Notes under the pieces: generated by a model
Databases searched by the model: none
Told to the model about the DNA's origin: nothing
The model's input: the letters and a program-made list of their open reading frames with translations, nothing else
Part shown: in pieces, positions 1-7,784 of the stretch
Layout: each line of letters starts with the position of its first letter
Numbering within the stretch: position 1 is the stretch's first letter
Assembly (NCBI RefSeq): GCF_022347545.1
Contig: NZ_JAKREW010000019.1
Span: 37,584 to 101,583 of the forward strand
Reading direction: 5' to 3'
DNA: 64,000 nt
Origin: Terribium retamae
GTDB lineage: Bacteria; Pseudomonadota; Alphaproteobacteria; Rhizobiales; Rhizobiaceae
Program-made: the position numbers and the translations under genes

Positions 1-42
1 CTGAAACGCGCCGGCGCGTGACACCAGCAGTTCACGACGTCA

Positions 43-81
43 GGAACCGGTCGCATATGCCTTGCACATATGGCCGGTTCC
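43..81. repeat. Inverted repeat upstream of recG
   Basis: GGAACCGG at 43-50 is mirrored by CCGGTTCC at 74-81, and inside these arms CATATG occurs at 54-59 and 68-73. The dyad lies directly before the preferred recG start at 97. It could be an operator or a stem-loop. Because it sits at the window edge it could also be a fold-back artefact of a contig end. Nothing else is recognisable in bases 1-96. Confidence 0.45.
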
Positions 82-96
82 GCGCTTATTGCGGTG

Positions 97-2205
97 ATGC
101 GCCCTTCCCTGCTCGACCCGCTGTTCTCGTCCATCACGATACTTGCCGGTGTCGGATCGAAGGTCGCCGCGCTCATCGAACGAGTGCTGCCGGTGGACCT
201 GGGCGACCGGGAAGCGCGTGTGGGCGATCTTCTGTTCGTGCTGCCGAACTCGGTCATCGACCGCCGCAATCGCCCAGGCATCTCCAATGCGATCGAAGGC
301 GCGATCGTCACGTTGGAAGTGCGCATCGACCGTCACCAGCCGCCCCCGCGCGGCAACAGGACCGTGCCCTACCGGGTCTTTGCGCATGACGACACCGGCG
401 AGATCACGCTGACCTTCTTCCACGCCCATGCCAGCTATCTCGAAAAAGCAATGCCCGAGGGCGAGCTTGTCGTGGTGTCCGGACGTATGGAGTGGTTCAA
501 CGGCCGGCCAAGCATGGTGCATCCCGATCATATCGCGCTGGCAAGCGATGCAGGCAACCTGCCGCTGGTCGAACCGGTCTATCCGCTGACGGCGGGACTT
601 TCCTCGAAAGTGCTGCGGCGTGCCATCGGCCAGGCGCTGGAGCGTGTACCCGTCCTTTCGGAATGGCAGGACGCCGGGTTCATGCGGCGCCATACTTTTC
701 CGCCATTCGCAGCGGCACTCGGCCGGGTGCACAATCCGGAGAGCCCGATCGACGCTCAGCCGGAGAGCGCGGCCTGGCGCAGGCTTGCCTATGACGAGTT
801 TCTTGCGGGCCAGGTCTCGCTGGCCTTGGTCCGCTCACGCATCCGCAAGCTGTCAGGCCGACCATTGAACGGCAACGGCCAGATCATCGAACGGCTGCGT
901 GCAACCTTGCCTTATTCGCTGACCGTCTCCCAGGAGGCCGCGCTCGCCGAGATCCTGACCGACCTTGCGACGCCTGAACGCATGCTGCGCCTGTTGCAGG
1001 GCGATGTGGGCTCCGGCAAGACCGTGGTTGCGTTGCTGGCCATGGCACGTGCGGTCGAAGCGGGCGGCCAGGCGGCGCTGATGGCGCCAACCGAAATCCT
1101 GGCGCGCCAGCATCTCGCCACCATCGCGCCGCTCGCCGAAAAAGCAGGCCTCACCACAGCCATCCTCACAGGCCGCGAAAAGGGACGCGAACGCACCGAG
1201 ACGCTGGCCAGACTTGCCGACGGTTCGATCAACATCGTCGTCGGCACCCATGCCCTTTTCCAGGAGACCGTTTCTTTCCACAACCTGGTCTTCGCGGTGA
1301 TCGATGAGCAGCACCGTTTCGGCGTGCATCAGCGCCTCGCCATGACCGCCAAGGGCGATGCTCCCGATATGCTGGTCATGACCGCGACGCCGATCCCACG
1401 CACGCTGGTGCTGACCGCCTTCGGTGACATGGATGTCTCGAAGCTCACTGAAAAGCCTGCTGGGCGCCAGCCGATCCGCACGGTCACCTTGCCGCTGGAA
1501 CGGCTGGACGAATTGGTCGGTCGCATCCGCGATGCGGTCGTCGAAGGCCAGAAGATCTACTGGATCTGTCCGCTCGTCGAGGAATCCGAAGAAATCAAGC
1601 TGATGTCGGCGGAGGACCGCTTCTCATCGCTGAAACCGGTATTCGGCAACCAGCTCGGGCTGGTGCATGGCCGCATGAAAGGTGCCGAAAAGGACGAAGC
1701 CATGCGTGCCTTCAAGGATGGCGAAACCCGTGTGCTGATCGCCACCACGGTGATCGAAGTTGGAGTCGATGTGCCGGACGCCACAATCATGGTGATCGAG
1801 CATGCCGAGCGCTTCGGCCTTGCCCAGTTGCACCAGTTGCGCGGCCGCGTGGGTCGTGGCTCGAAGCCGTCGAGTTGTGTGCTGCTCTACAAGGACCCGC
1901 TCGGCGAGACGGCGAAACGCCGGCTTTCGGTGATGCGCGAGACCGAGGACGGCTTCGTCATTGCCGAAGAGGATCTGAAGCTCCGCGGCGAAGGTGAGCT
2001 TCTCGGAACGCGCCAGTCAGGAACGCCGGGTTTCCAGATCGCCCGCATCGATGCTCATGCCGATCTTCTGGAGGCCGCGCGCGACGACGCAAGGCTGATC
2101 CTCTCCGGCGATCCAGACCTGCAGGGCAAACGCGGCGAAGCGCTTAGGCTGTTGCTTTATTTGTTCGGACGCGACGAGGCGGTCCGGCTCTTGCGGGCCG
2201 GCTGA
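97..2205 (+). CDS. recG: ATP-dependent DNA helicase RecG
   Basis: RecG is a superfamily 2 helicase that remodels stalled forks and branch-migrates Holliday junctions. The 702-residue product has the N-terminal wedge/OB region (about residues 20-170), Walker A GSGKT near residue 305, the DEQH box (DEQHRFG) near 403, the ATPIPRTL motif, and the C-terminal QLRGRVGRG helicase motif. The in-frame ATG at 70 would add nine residues; the ATG at 97 gives the usual family N-terminus MRPSLLDPLF and is preferred. The 3' end overlaps the convergent DUF502 gene by 49 bases. Confidence 0.97.
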   Translation: MRPSLLDPLFSSITILAGVGSKVAALIERVLPVDLGDREARVGDLLFVLPNSVIDRRNRPGISNAIEGAIVTLEVRIDRHQPPPRGNRTVPYRVFAHDDTGEITLTFFHAHASYLEKAMPEGELVVVSGRMEWFNGRPSMVHPDHIALASDAGNLPLVEPVYPLTAGLSSKVLRRAIGQALERVPVLSEWQDAGFMRRHTFPPFAAALGRVHNPESPIDAQPESAAWRRLAYDEFLAGQVSLALVRSRIRKLSGRPLNGNGQIIERLRATLPYSLTVSQEAALAEILTDLATPERMLRLLQGDVGSGKTVVALLAMARAVEAGGQAALMAPTEILARQHLATIAPLAEKAGLTTAILTGREKGRERTETLARLADGSINIVVGTHALFQETVSFHNLVFAVIDEQHRFGVHQRLAMTAKGDAPDMLVMTATPIPRTLVLTAFGDMDVSKLTEKPAGRQPIRTVTLPLERLDELVGRIRDAVVEGQKIYWICPLVEESEEIKLMSAEDRFSSLKPVFGNQLGLVHGRMKGAEKDEAMRAFKDGETRVLIATTVIEVGVDVPDATIMVIEHAERFGLAQLHQLRGRVGRGSKPSSCVLLYKDPLGETAKRRLSVMRETEDGFVIAEEDLKLRGEGELLGTRQSGTPGFQIARIDAHADLLEAARDDARLILSGDPDLQGKRGEALRLLLYLFGRDEAVRLLRAG

Positions 2206-2909
2206 GGCAAGGTTCCAGCCGGCGGATTGCCGAGATCGATCAATTGCCCATCCGGCCCCTTGACCTTTTTCCTCGGGTCCGGAGCGACAAGGCCGGCCGA
2301 CACGATCAGGCGGGCGCCCTCCTCGATGGTCATGTCCAGCATGACGATCTCGGACTTGCGGACATACATCAGGAAACCGGTGGTCGGGTTCGGTGTACAA
2401 GGCATGAAGACACCCATCAGCGGATCGCCCTCGACATCGAGCTTCTCGTTGATTTCGGTGTGCTTCTCGCCGGCGACGAAGACAAGCGACCAGACATCCT
2501 TGCGCGGATATTCGACAAGGCCGACCTGGCGAAACATCTCGCTCTTGTTCGAGAGCACGGTCTCGAAAATCTGCTTCAGTGACCCATAGATGCCGCGTAC
2601 CAGCGGCATGCGCCCGAGCAGGCGCTCGCCGAAGGTGACTATGGCACGACCGACGATGTTGGCGGCAAAGAAGCCGATCAACGTGATCAGGACCAGCGCC
2701 ACGATGAGCCCGAAACCGGGGACCGCAAACGGCAGATAGGTGTCGGGATTGTAGCGTCCCGGAATATACGGTTTGACCCAGGAATCGACCCAGCCGATGA
2801 ACGACCACGCAATATAGGCCGTGATGGCGAGCGGCGCGCAGACAATGAAACCGGCGAGGAAATAGTTCCTCAGACGCGCTATCGCTGATGTCCTGGGGGT
2901 GTCCGACAT
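2157..2909 (-). CDS. DUF502 family membrane protein
   Basis: This 250-residue protein has two hydrophobic segments (about residues 14-37 and 63-90) followed by a soluble domain with the DUF502 pattern (GRMPLVRGIYGSLKQ, then a VFMPCTPNPTTGFLMYV segment). The family is found widely in bacteria and plants, and its biochemical role is not established; plant members are membrane-trafficking related. The Pro/Arg-rich last 30 residues are encoded on the complement of the recG 3' end. Recognition is good, function unknown. Confidence 0.9.
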   Translation of the reverse strand: MSDTPRTSAIARLRNYFLAGFIVCAPLAITAYIAWSFIGWVDSWVKPYIPGRYNPDTYLPFAVPGFGLIVALVLITLIGFFAANIVGRAIVTFGERLLGRMPLVRGIYGSLKQIFETVLSNKSEMFRQVGLVEYPRKDVWSLVFVAGEKHTEINEKLDVEGDPLMGVFMPCTPNPTTGFLMYVRKSEIVMLDMTIEEGARLIVSAGLVAPDPRKKVKGPDGQLIDLGNPPAGTLPQPARKSRTASSRPNK

Positions 2910-2930
2910 TCCGTGCTCGAGGATTGGCTG

Positions 2931-2966
2931 TGCTCTAAGATTGTGCGCTGCACCTATCTTAGAGCA
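2931..2966. repeat. Perfect 11-bp inverted repeat (TGCTCTAAGAT arms)
   Basis: TGCTCTAAGAT at 2931-2941 and its exact complement at 2956-2966 flank a 14-base loop, in the gap between the 3' end of glmS and the start of DUF502. There is no T run, so it is not a classical terminator. The TCTAGAGC/TAGAGCA-like ends resemble the other intergenic palindromes of this window. Confidence 0.7.
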
Positions 2967-3024
2967 TCAACACGGATGGGCGACAATCACTATCGCGACA
3001 GCAGCATCATGAAAGCCTGAGCCG

Positions 3025-4848
3025 TCACTCCACCGTGACGGACTTGGCCAGGTTGCGCGGCTGATCGACGTCGGTGCCCATGAACACGGCCGTGAAATAG
3101 GCCAGCATCTGGATGGGCAGCGCGTAGAGGATCGGCGCGATGATCTCCGGTACGTCCGGCAGGACAATGGTGTCGATCGTCTTCACCGTCGACTTTTCGG
3201 CGCCCTTCCTGTCGGTGATCAGGATGATCTTGCCGCCTCGTGCGGCCACTTCCTGCATGTTCGAGACAGTCTTTTCGAAGATACGGTCGTGCGGAGCGAT
3301 GACAACGACCGGCATGTTTTCGTCGATCAGTGCGATCGGACCGTGCTTGAGCTCGCCCGCCGCATAACCCTCGGCGTGGATGTAGGATAGTTCCTTGAGC
3401 TTGAGCGCGCCCTCGAGCGCCAGCGGGAAGTTGGTGTCCCGCCCGAGATAGAGCACGTCGCGGTGATGGGCGAGATCGCGCGAGACCTTCTCGATCTGCT
3501 CCTCCAGCTTGATGACCTGGCTGGCGAGGCGTGGCGCCTCGGCAAGCTGCTTGACCAGCTTCGCTTCGTCATCGGGCGAGATGAAGCCGCGGGCAACGCC
3601 GGCGCGCACTGCGAGTGCTGCCATTACCGAAAGCTGGCAGGTGAAGGCCTTGGTCGAGGCCACGCCAATCTCGGGCCCGGCCAGGATCGGCAGGACGACA
3701 TCGGCCTCTCGCGCCATGGTCGATTCACGCACATTGACGACGACGCCGATCGGCACGCCTTCCTTGCGGCAATAGCGCAACGAGGCCAGCGTATCGGCAG
3801 TCTCGCCCGACTGCGAAATGAAGAGTGCGGCGCTGTTCTTCGACAGCGGCATCTCGCGGTAACGGAATTCCGAGGCGATATCGATGTCCACCGGAAGCCG
3901 CGCCAGACGCTCGAACCAGTATTTGCCGACGAGGCCTGCGAGGTAGGCGGTACCGCACGCCGAGATGGCGATACGATCGATCTTTGCGAAATCCCATGGC
4001 AGGTCCAGTGCCTTAGCCTTGCCGTTGGTGAAATCGATGTAGTTGCCGAGCGTGTGGGAAATGACTTCCGGCTGCTCGTGGATTTCCTTGTGCATGAAGT
4101 GGCGGTGATTGCCCTTGTCGACCAGGAACGAGGTGCCGATCGACTGTTGGCGCTTACGCTCGACCTTGTTGCCATCCATGTCGAAGATGGAGATCTCGTT
4201 GCGGCGTACCACCGCCCAGTCGCCATCCTCGAGATAGGTGATCGAGTTGGTGAACGGCGCCAGCGCGATGGCGTCCGAACCGAGATACATCTCGCCCTCG
4301 CCATGGCCGACAGCGAGCGGCGGGCCGTTGCGGGCGCCCACGATTAGGTCTTCGTCGCCCTTGAACATGATCGCGAGCGCAAACGCGCCTTCCAGCCGCT
4401 TCAGCGCGTTGTGAGCTGCCTCGACCGGCTTTGCGCCGCGCGCCATCTCGCGCGAAACCAGATGGGCGACGACTTCGGTGTCGGTCTGCGAGGAGAATTC
4501 ATAGCCATCAGCCGAAAGCTCGGTACGCAGTTCGGCAAAATTCTCGATGATACCGTTGTGGACGATCGCCACGCCATTGGAAAAATGCGGATGTGCATTG
4601 GTTTCGTTGGGAACACCGTGCGTTGCCCAGCGGGTGTGGCCGATGCCGATGGTGCCGTCGAGCGGCTCGGCCTGCAGCCGGCGCTCGAGGTTGACCAGCT
4701 TGCCCTCGGCGCGGCGACGCGACAGTTCGCCATGCTCGATCGTAGCGACGCCCGCTGAATCATAACCGCGGTATTCCAGCCGCTTCAGCGCGTCGACAAT
4801 CAGCGGCGCTACCGGCGAATGGCCGACAATTCCAACAATTCCGCACAT
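3025..4848 (-). CDS. glmS: Glutamine--fructose-6-phosphate aminotransferase (isomerizing)
   Basis: GlmS makes glucosamine-6-phosphate from fructose-6-phosphate and glutamine, the entry step to UDP-GlcNAc for peptidoglycan and LPS. The 607-residue length is normal. The product starts MCGIVGIVG, so Cys2 becomes the N-terminal nucleophile of the glutaminase domain. RYRxYDSAG-type residues (LEYRGYDSAG) follow, then two SIS sugar-isomerase domains with SQSGETADTL and ASTKAFTCQ. It ends in the typical PRNLAKSVTVE. glmU lies upstream on the same strand, 256 bases away, with a repeat element between, so co-transcription is possible but not certain. There is no sign of a glmS ribozyme. Confidence 0.98.
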   Translation of the reverse strand: MCGIVGIVGHSPVAPLIVDALKRLEYRGYDSAGVATIEHGELSRRRAEGKLVNLERRLQAEPLDGTIGIGHTRWATHGVPNETNAHPHFSNGVAIVHNGIIENFAELRTELSADGYEFSSQTDTEVVAHLVSREMARGAKPVEAAHNALKRLEGAFALAIMFKGDEDLIVGARNGPPLAVGHGEGEMYLGSDAIALAPFTNSITYLEDGDWAVVRRNEISIFDMDGNKVERKRQQSIGTSFLVDKGNHRHFMHKEIHEQPEVISHTLGNYIDFTNGKAKALDLPWDFAKIDRIAISACGTAYLAGLVGKYWFERLARLPVDIDIASEFRYREMPLSKNSAALFISQSGETADTLASLRYCRKEGVPIGVVVNVRESTMAREADVVLPILAGPEIGVASTKAFTCQLSVMAALAVRAGVARGFISPDDEAKLVKQLAEAPRLASQVIKLEEQIEKVSRDLAHHRDVLYLGRDTNFPLALEGALKLKELSYIHAEGYAAGELKHGPIALIDENMPVVVIAPHDRIFEKTVSNMQEVAARGGKIILITDRKGAEKSTVKTIDTIVLPDVPEIIAPILYALPIQMLAYFTAVFMGTDVDQPRNLAKSVTVE

Positions 4849-4946
4849 AAAAGCTGCCCCGATTCCTCTTGGCGATAACCCGGCCGCTGTTTAGTCGACC
4901 GCTGCCGCCCACGACAATCACATTGCGTTTCGTCAAGTCTTTTGAC

Positions 4947-5048
4947 TTAGAGCGTTTCCGGTTTCTTCCGGAAACGCGGAACGCTCAAACTTTTTTGCGC
5001 AACTCCGGATGGAAAACCGCTACGCACTTTTCCTTGGAATTGCTTTAG
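4947..5048. repeat. Dispersed palindromic intergenic repeat, long form
   Basis: The element begins TTAGAGCGTTTCC, has a hairpin with arms GCGTTTCCGG (4952-4961) and CCGGAAACGC (4968-4977), and continues with a tail ending in TTGCTTTAG. The same tail (CTCCGGATGGAAAACCGC then CGCACTTTTCC) appears in diverged form at 54555-54606, and the hairpin half at 29037-29077. It matches my memory of common intergenic repeats in Mesorhizobium-type genomes. Confidence 0.75.
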
Positions 5049-5104
5049 ACCTATCTCACTGCCTCGTATGACAGGCCTTTCACGAAGTCCAGCCGCAAGA
5101 ATAC

Positions 5105-6454
5105 CTACTTCTTGGCAGCAGAAGCGCGCCGCTCGCGCAGCTCCTTGCCTTTGCCCGGCAAGGTTTTCTGACGAGCACGACCGAAAGCCAAAGCATCTTC
5201 GGGGACATCTTCAGTGATCACGCTTCCCGATGCGATGTAAGCGCCATCTCCAAGCTTCAGCGGCGCGACCAGAGAAGAATTCGAGCCGACGAAAGCCCCT
5301 GCCCCGATGTCGGTGAAGAACTTGGAATAGCCGTCATAGTTGCAGGTGATGGTCCCTGCACCGATATTGGCGCCCGCACCGACACGCGCATCCCCGATAT
5401 AGGTCAGGTGGTTTACCTTGGCGCCCGCCTCGATCCTGGCATTCTTGACCTCGACGAAATTGCCAACCTTTGCCTTGGCGGCGAGATCCGAACCCGGGCG
5501 CAACCGGGCATAGGGGCCAATGTCGGCATTTGCGGCAACGGTGGCACCCTCCAGATGGCTGAAGGCGTGGATTTTCACCCCTCCGGCGATCTTCACGCCT
5601 GGGCCGAAGAAGACGTTGGGTTCGACAATCGTGTCCTGGCCGACTTCGGTATCATGCGAGAAATAGACGGTTTCCGGAGCGATCAGCGTCACACCGGCAA
5701 GCATCGCCTCGCGGCGGCGGCGCTTCTGCCAGATCGCCTCGGCCTCGGCGAGTTCAGCGCGGTTGTTGATGCCGAGCGCGTTTTCATATCCTGCCTCGGT
5801 AGCCACGACGTCGAGCCCCTTGGCGTTGGCAATCTCAACGATGTCGGTCAGATAATACTCACCCTTGGCATTGGCGTTGCCGACACCGTCCAGCAAATCA
5901 AGTGCATGTCTGCCGGACACCGCCATCATGCCGGCATTGCAGAAGCCGATCTTGCGCTCCTCTTCGGTACAATCCTTTTCCTCGCGGATCGCGGTGAGTT
6001 TGCCGCTCTTTTCAAGCAGACGCCCATATCCCGAAGGGTTCGGCGGACGAAAGCCGATCACCACCACCGCGACGCCTTCGGCGAGTTTGGCCCGCGCTGC
6101 GCCAAGCGCTGCCGCATCGATCAGAGGCGTGTCGCCGAACATGACGAGAATATCGTCATAACCCTTGGCGATGGCATTGCGCGCGGCCAGCACTGCATGT
6201 GCCGTACCCAGGCGTTGCTCCTGAACGAACGTCCCGGCGCGGGGCGCGAACTTTTCCGCCGCCTTGCGCATCTCGTCGGCGCCGTGACCGATAACCAAAG
6301 CAATGTCCGTCGCGCCAGCGGTCTCCGCAGCCTTCACCACATGCGCCACCATCGGCAGGCCGGCAATCTGATGCAGGACTTTCGGCAGCGCACTTTTCAT
6401 ACGCGTGCCTTCGCCAGCGGCGAGGATGATGGACAGGCAGGTTCTGGATGTCAT
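5105..6454 (-). CDS. glmU: Bifunctional GlcNAc-1-P uridyltransferase / GlcN-1-P acetyltransferase
   Basis: GlmU carries out the last two steps to UDP-GlcNAc. The 449-residue protein has the N-terminal nucleotidyltransferase signature [18 protein letters not shown], the LGTAHAV and VMFGDTPL segments, and a C-terminal left-handed beta-helix of hexapeptide repeats with the conserved HLTYIGD and [11 protein letters not shown] segments. It is on the same strand as glmS and supplies the next step of the same pathway. The length is close to the usual ~455. Confidence 0.98.
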   Translation of the reverse strand: MTSRTCLSIILAAGEGTRMKSALPKVLHQIAGLPMVAHVVKAAETAGATDIALVIGHGADEMRKAAEKFAPRAGTFVQEQRLGTAHAVLAARNAIAKGYDDILVMFGDTPLIDAAALGAARAKLAEGVAVVVIGFRPPNPSGYGRLLEKSGKLTAIREEKDCTEEERKIGFCNAGMMAVSGRHALDLLDGVGNANAKGEYYLTDIVEIANAKGLDVVATEAGYENALGINNRAELAEAEAIWQKRRRREAMLAGVTLIAPETVYFSHDTEVGQDTIVEPNVFFGPGVKIAGGVKIHAFSHLEGATVAANADIGPYARLRPGSDLAAKAKVGNFVEVKNARIEAGAKVNHLTYIGDARVGAGANIGAGTITCNYDGYSKFFTDIGAGAFVGSNSSLVAPLKLGDGAYIASGSVITEDVPEDALAFGRARQKTLPGKGKELRERRASAAKK

Positions 6455-6535
6455 GAGCAGCTACCGATGGAAGAAAAGGTGAGGCCTTCTAGCATCGGCG
6501 AACTATGGTACCAATATGGTTAAATTCGGAGGCCG

Positions 6536-7282
6536 TTATCCAAGGCGCCCGAGCGCAGGGAAGTTTTCCAGCAGCCAATAGGCCATCACCTGCACGCCGC
6601 CGGTCAGGAAAAAGACGCCGGCAACAACCAATAGCGCGCCGATCACCTTCTCGACCCGTCCGAGATGAACGCGGAATTTGCTCAGGAACCGCATGAAAGC
6701 GCCCGAGAACAACGCTGCGATCAGGAACGGGATGCCGAGGCCTAGTGAATAGGCGGCAAGCAGCAACGCACCTTCACTCACCGTCTCGCGCCCGCCGGCC
6801 AGCGTCAGGATCGGCCCAAGCACCGGACCGATGCACGGCGTCCAGCCAAAGGCGAAGGCCAGGCCCATGACATAGGCCGCAACCGCGCTGGCAGGCTTGC
6901 CTTGCGACTGGAAGCGCGCCTCCCTCGACAATAGCGGAATGCGCAGGATGCCTAGGAAATTCAGGCCCATCAGGATGATAAGAACGCCGGCGATCATCGC
7001 CAGCGGTTCCTGGTAGACGCGCAGCAACCGTCCGATGGTCGAAGCGCCGGCACCCAAAGCAATAAAGACGGTAGAGAAGCCGAGAACGAAGGCAATAGAG
7101 GCAGCGATCAACGCGCCACGGGCCCTCGCCTTTGCGGCAACACCGGCGTTGCCACGGAAATCCTCAACGGAAACCCCGGCCATGTAGCATAGATAAGGAG
7201 GCACCAGCGGGAGCACGCATGGTGACAGGAAGGAGATCGCCCCTGCCCCGATCGCGCTGACATAGCCGACATCCAGTGCCAT
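6536..7282 (-). CDS. ccdA: CcdA-type cytochrome c biogenesis / thiol-disulfide membrane protein
   Basis: This 248-residue protein has six hydrophobic segments. The two family cysteine motifs are in the membrane: FLSPCVLPLVPPYLCYMAG in helix 1 and GWTPCIGPVLGP in helix 4. CcdA/DsbD-type proteins move electrons from cytoplasmic thioredoxin to periplasmic thiols, mostly for cytochrome c maturation. The open frame runs 98 codons further upstream, but the family begins close to MALDVGYVSAIGAG, so the ATG at 7282 was chosen. No cytochrome c maturation gene is adjacent. Confidence 0.93.
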   Translation of the reverse strand: MALDVGYVSAIGAGAISFLSPCVLPLVPPYLCYMAGVSVEDFRGNAGVAAKARARGALIAASIAFVLGFSTVFIALGAGASTIGRLLRVYQEPLAMIAGVLIILMGLNFLGILRIPLLSREARFQSQGKPASAVAAYVMGLAFAFGWTPCIGPVLGPILTLAGGRETVSEGALLLAAYSLGLGIPFLIAALFSGAFMRFLSKFRVHLGRVEKVIGALLVVAGVFFLTGGVQVMAYWLLENFPALGRLG

Positions 7283-7784
7283 ATTTGATGCTCCGTCCGT
7301 TGCGCAGCAGGATATAGCCCCGCTGGAGCCCGGTCTCCAATCATCATTATGTGGCAAGTCAGCGCAGAACAGTGGGCAGCCGATGACGAAGTTGTGAGGC
7401 CCATAAATTTCGGAACGCGGACTTTCTTCGGCCTTTGCGACGTCCCAGTCGTGTTCGGTGCAGAAGACCGCAATGCCGTTCGGCGCGATAAAAGCCCCAC
7501 TTTGACATAGACAACAGTTCCTGTTGCCGCTCTCTATTCTTGGCAGACCGAAGCTTCTTCCACGTCGATGTGACATAATCGAAGTCGCGCTTGACGGCGT
7601 CGTACTGCAAAGACCTCAAGCTGCAAAAGATCGCCTCTAAATGCGCGGCTTCCGCCCGGCCTGAGGCATCCAATTTGCGGCAACCTCTTGACCGGGCTGA
7701 AAAGCACGGCCATTTGACGGGCGGATTTTTCAGCTTCCGGCGCCCCTCTTTACGGTTTGGCGCCGCACGGGAACGCAGCCGCTC
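7283..7784. other. 502-base gap between ccdA and topA
   Basis: No convincing gene is seen. On the minus strand an open frame in phase with ccdA runs back to 7576 and is cysteine-rich (CCLC, FCTEHDWD, CPLFCADL). A second minus-strand frame over 7400-7620 is lysine/arginine-rich. Neither has a good start or a familiar domain. They may be the divergent promoters of ccdA and topA, or a decayed small gene. I see no hairpin or repeat here. Confidence 0.4.

Noticed and set aside
40..732. Long open frame on the minus strand over the start of recG
   Set aside because: It is the complement of recG; codon use and protein content (His/Arg-rich, no domain) show it is a shadow.
2931..2966. Dyad near the DUF502 start as a terminator of glmS
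   Set aside because: It has no T run and lies downstream of the glmS stop in the minus direction, with a loop too long for a strong terminator; kept only as a repeat.
3463..4347. Plus-strand 294-codon open frame inside glmS
   Set aside because: It is a shadow of the well-conserved glmS on the minus strand.
4849..4946. glmS ribozyme or riboswitch upstream of glmS
   Set aside because: No matching fold or conserved core is seen, and these ribozymes are typical of Firmicutes.
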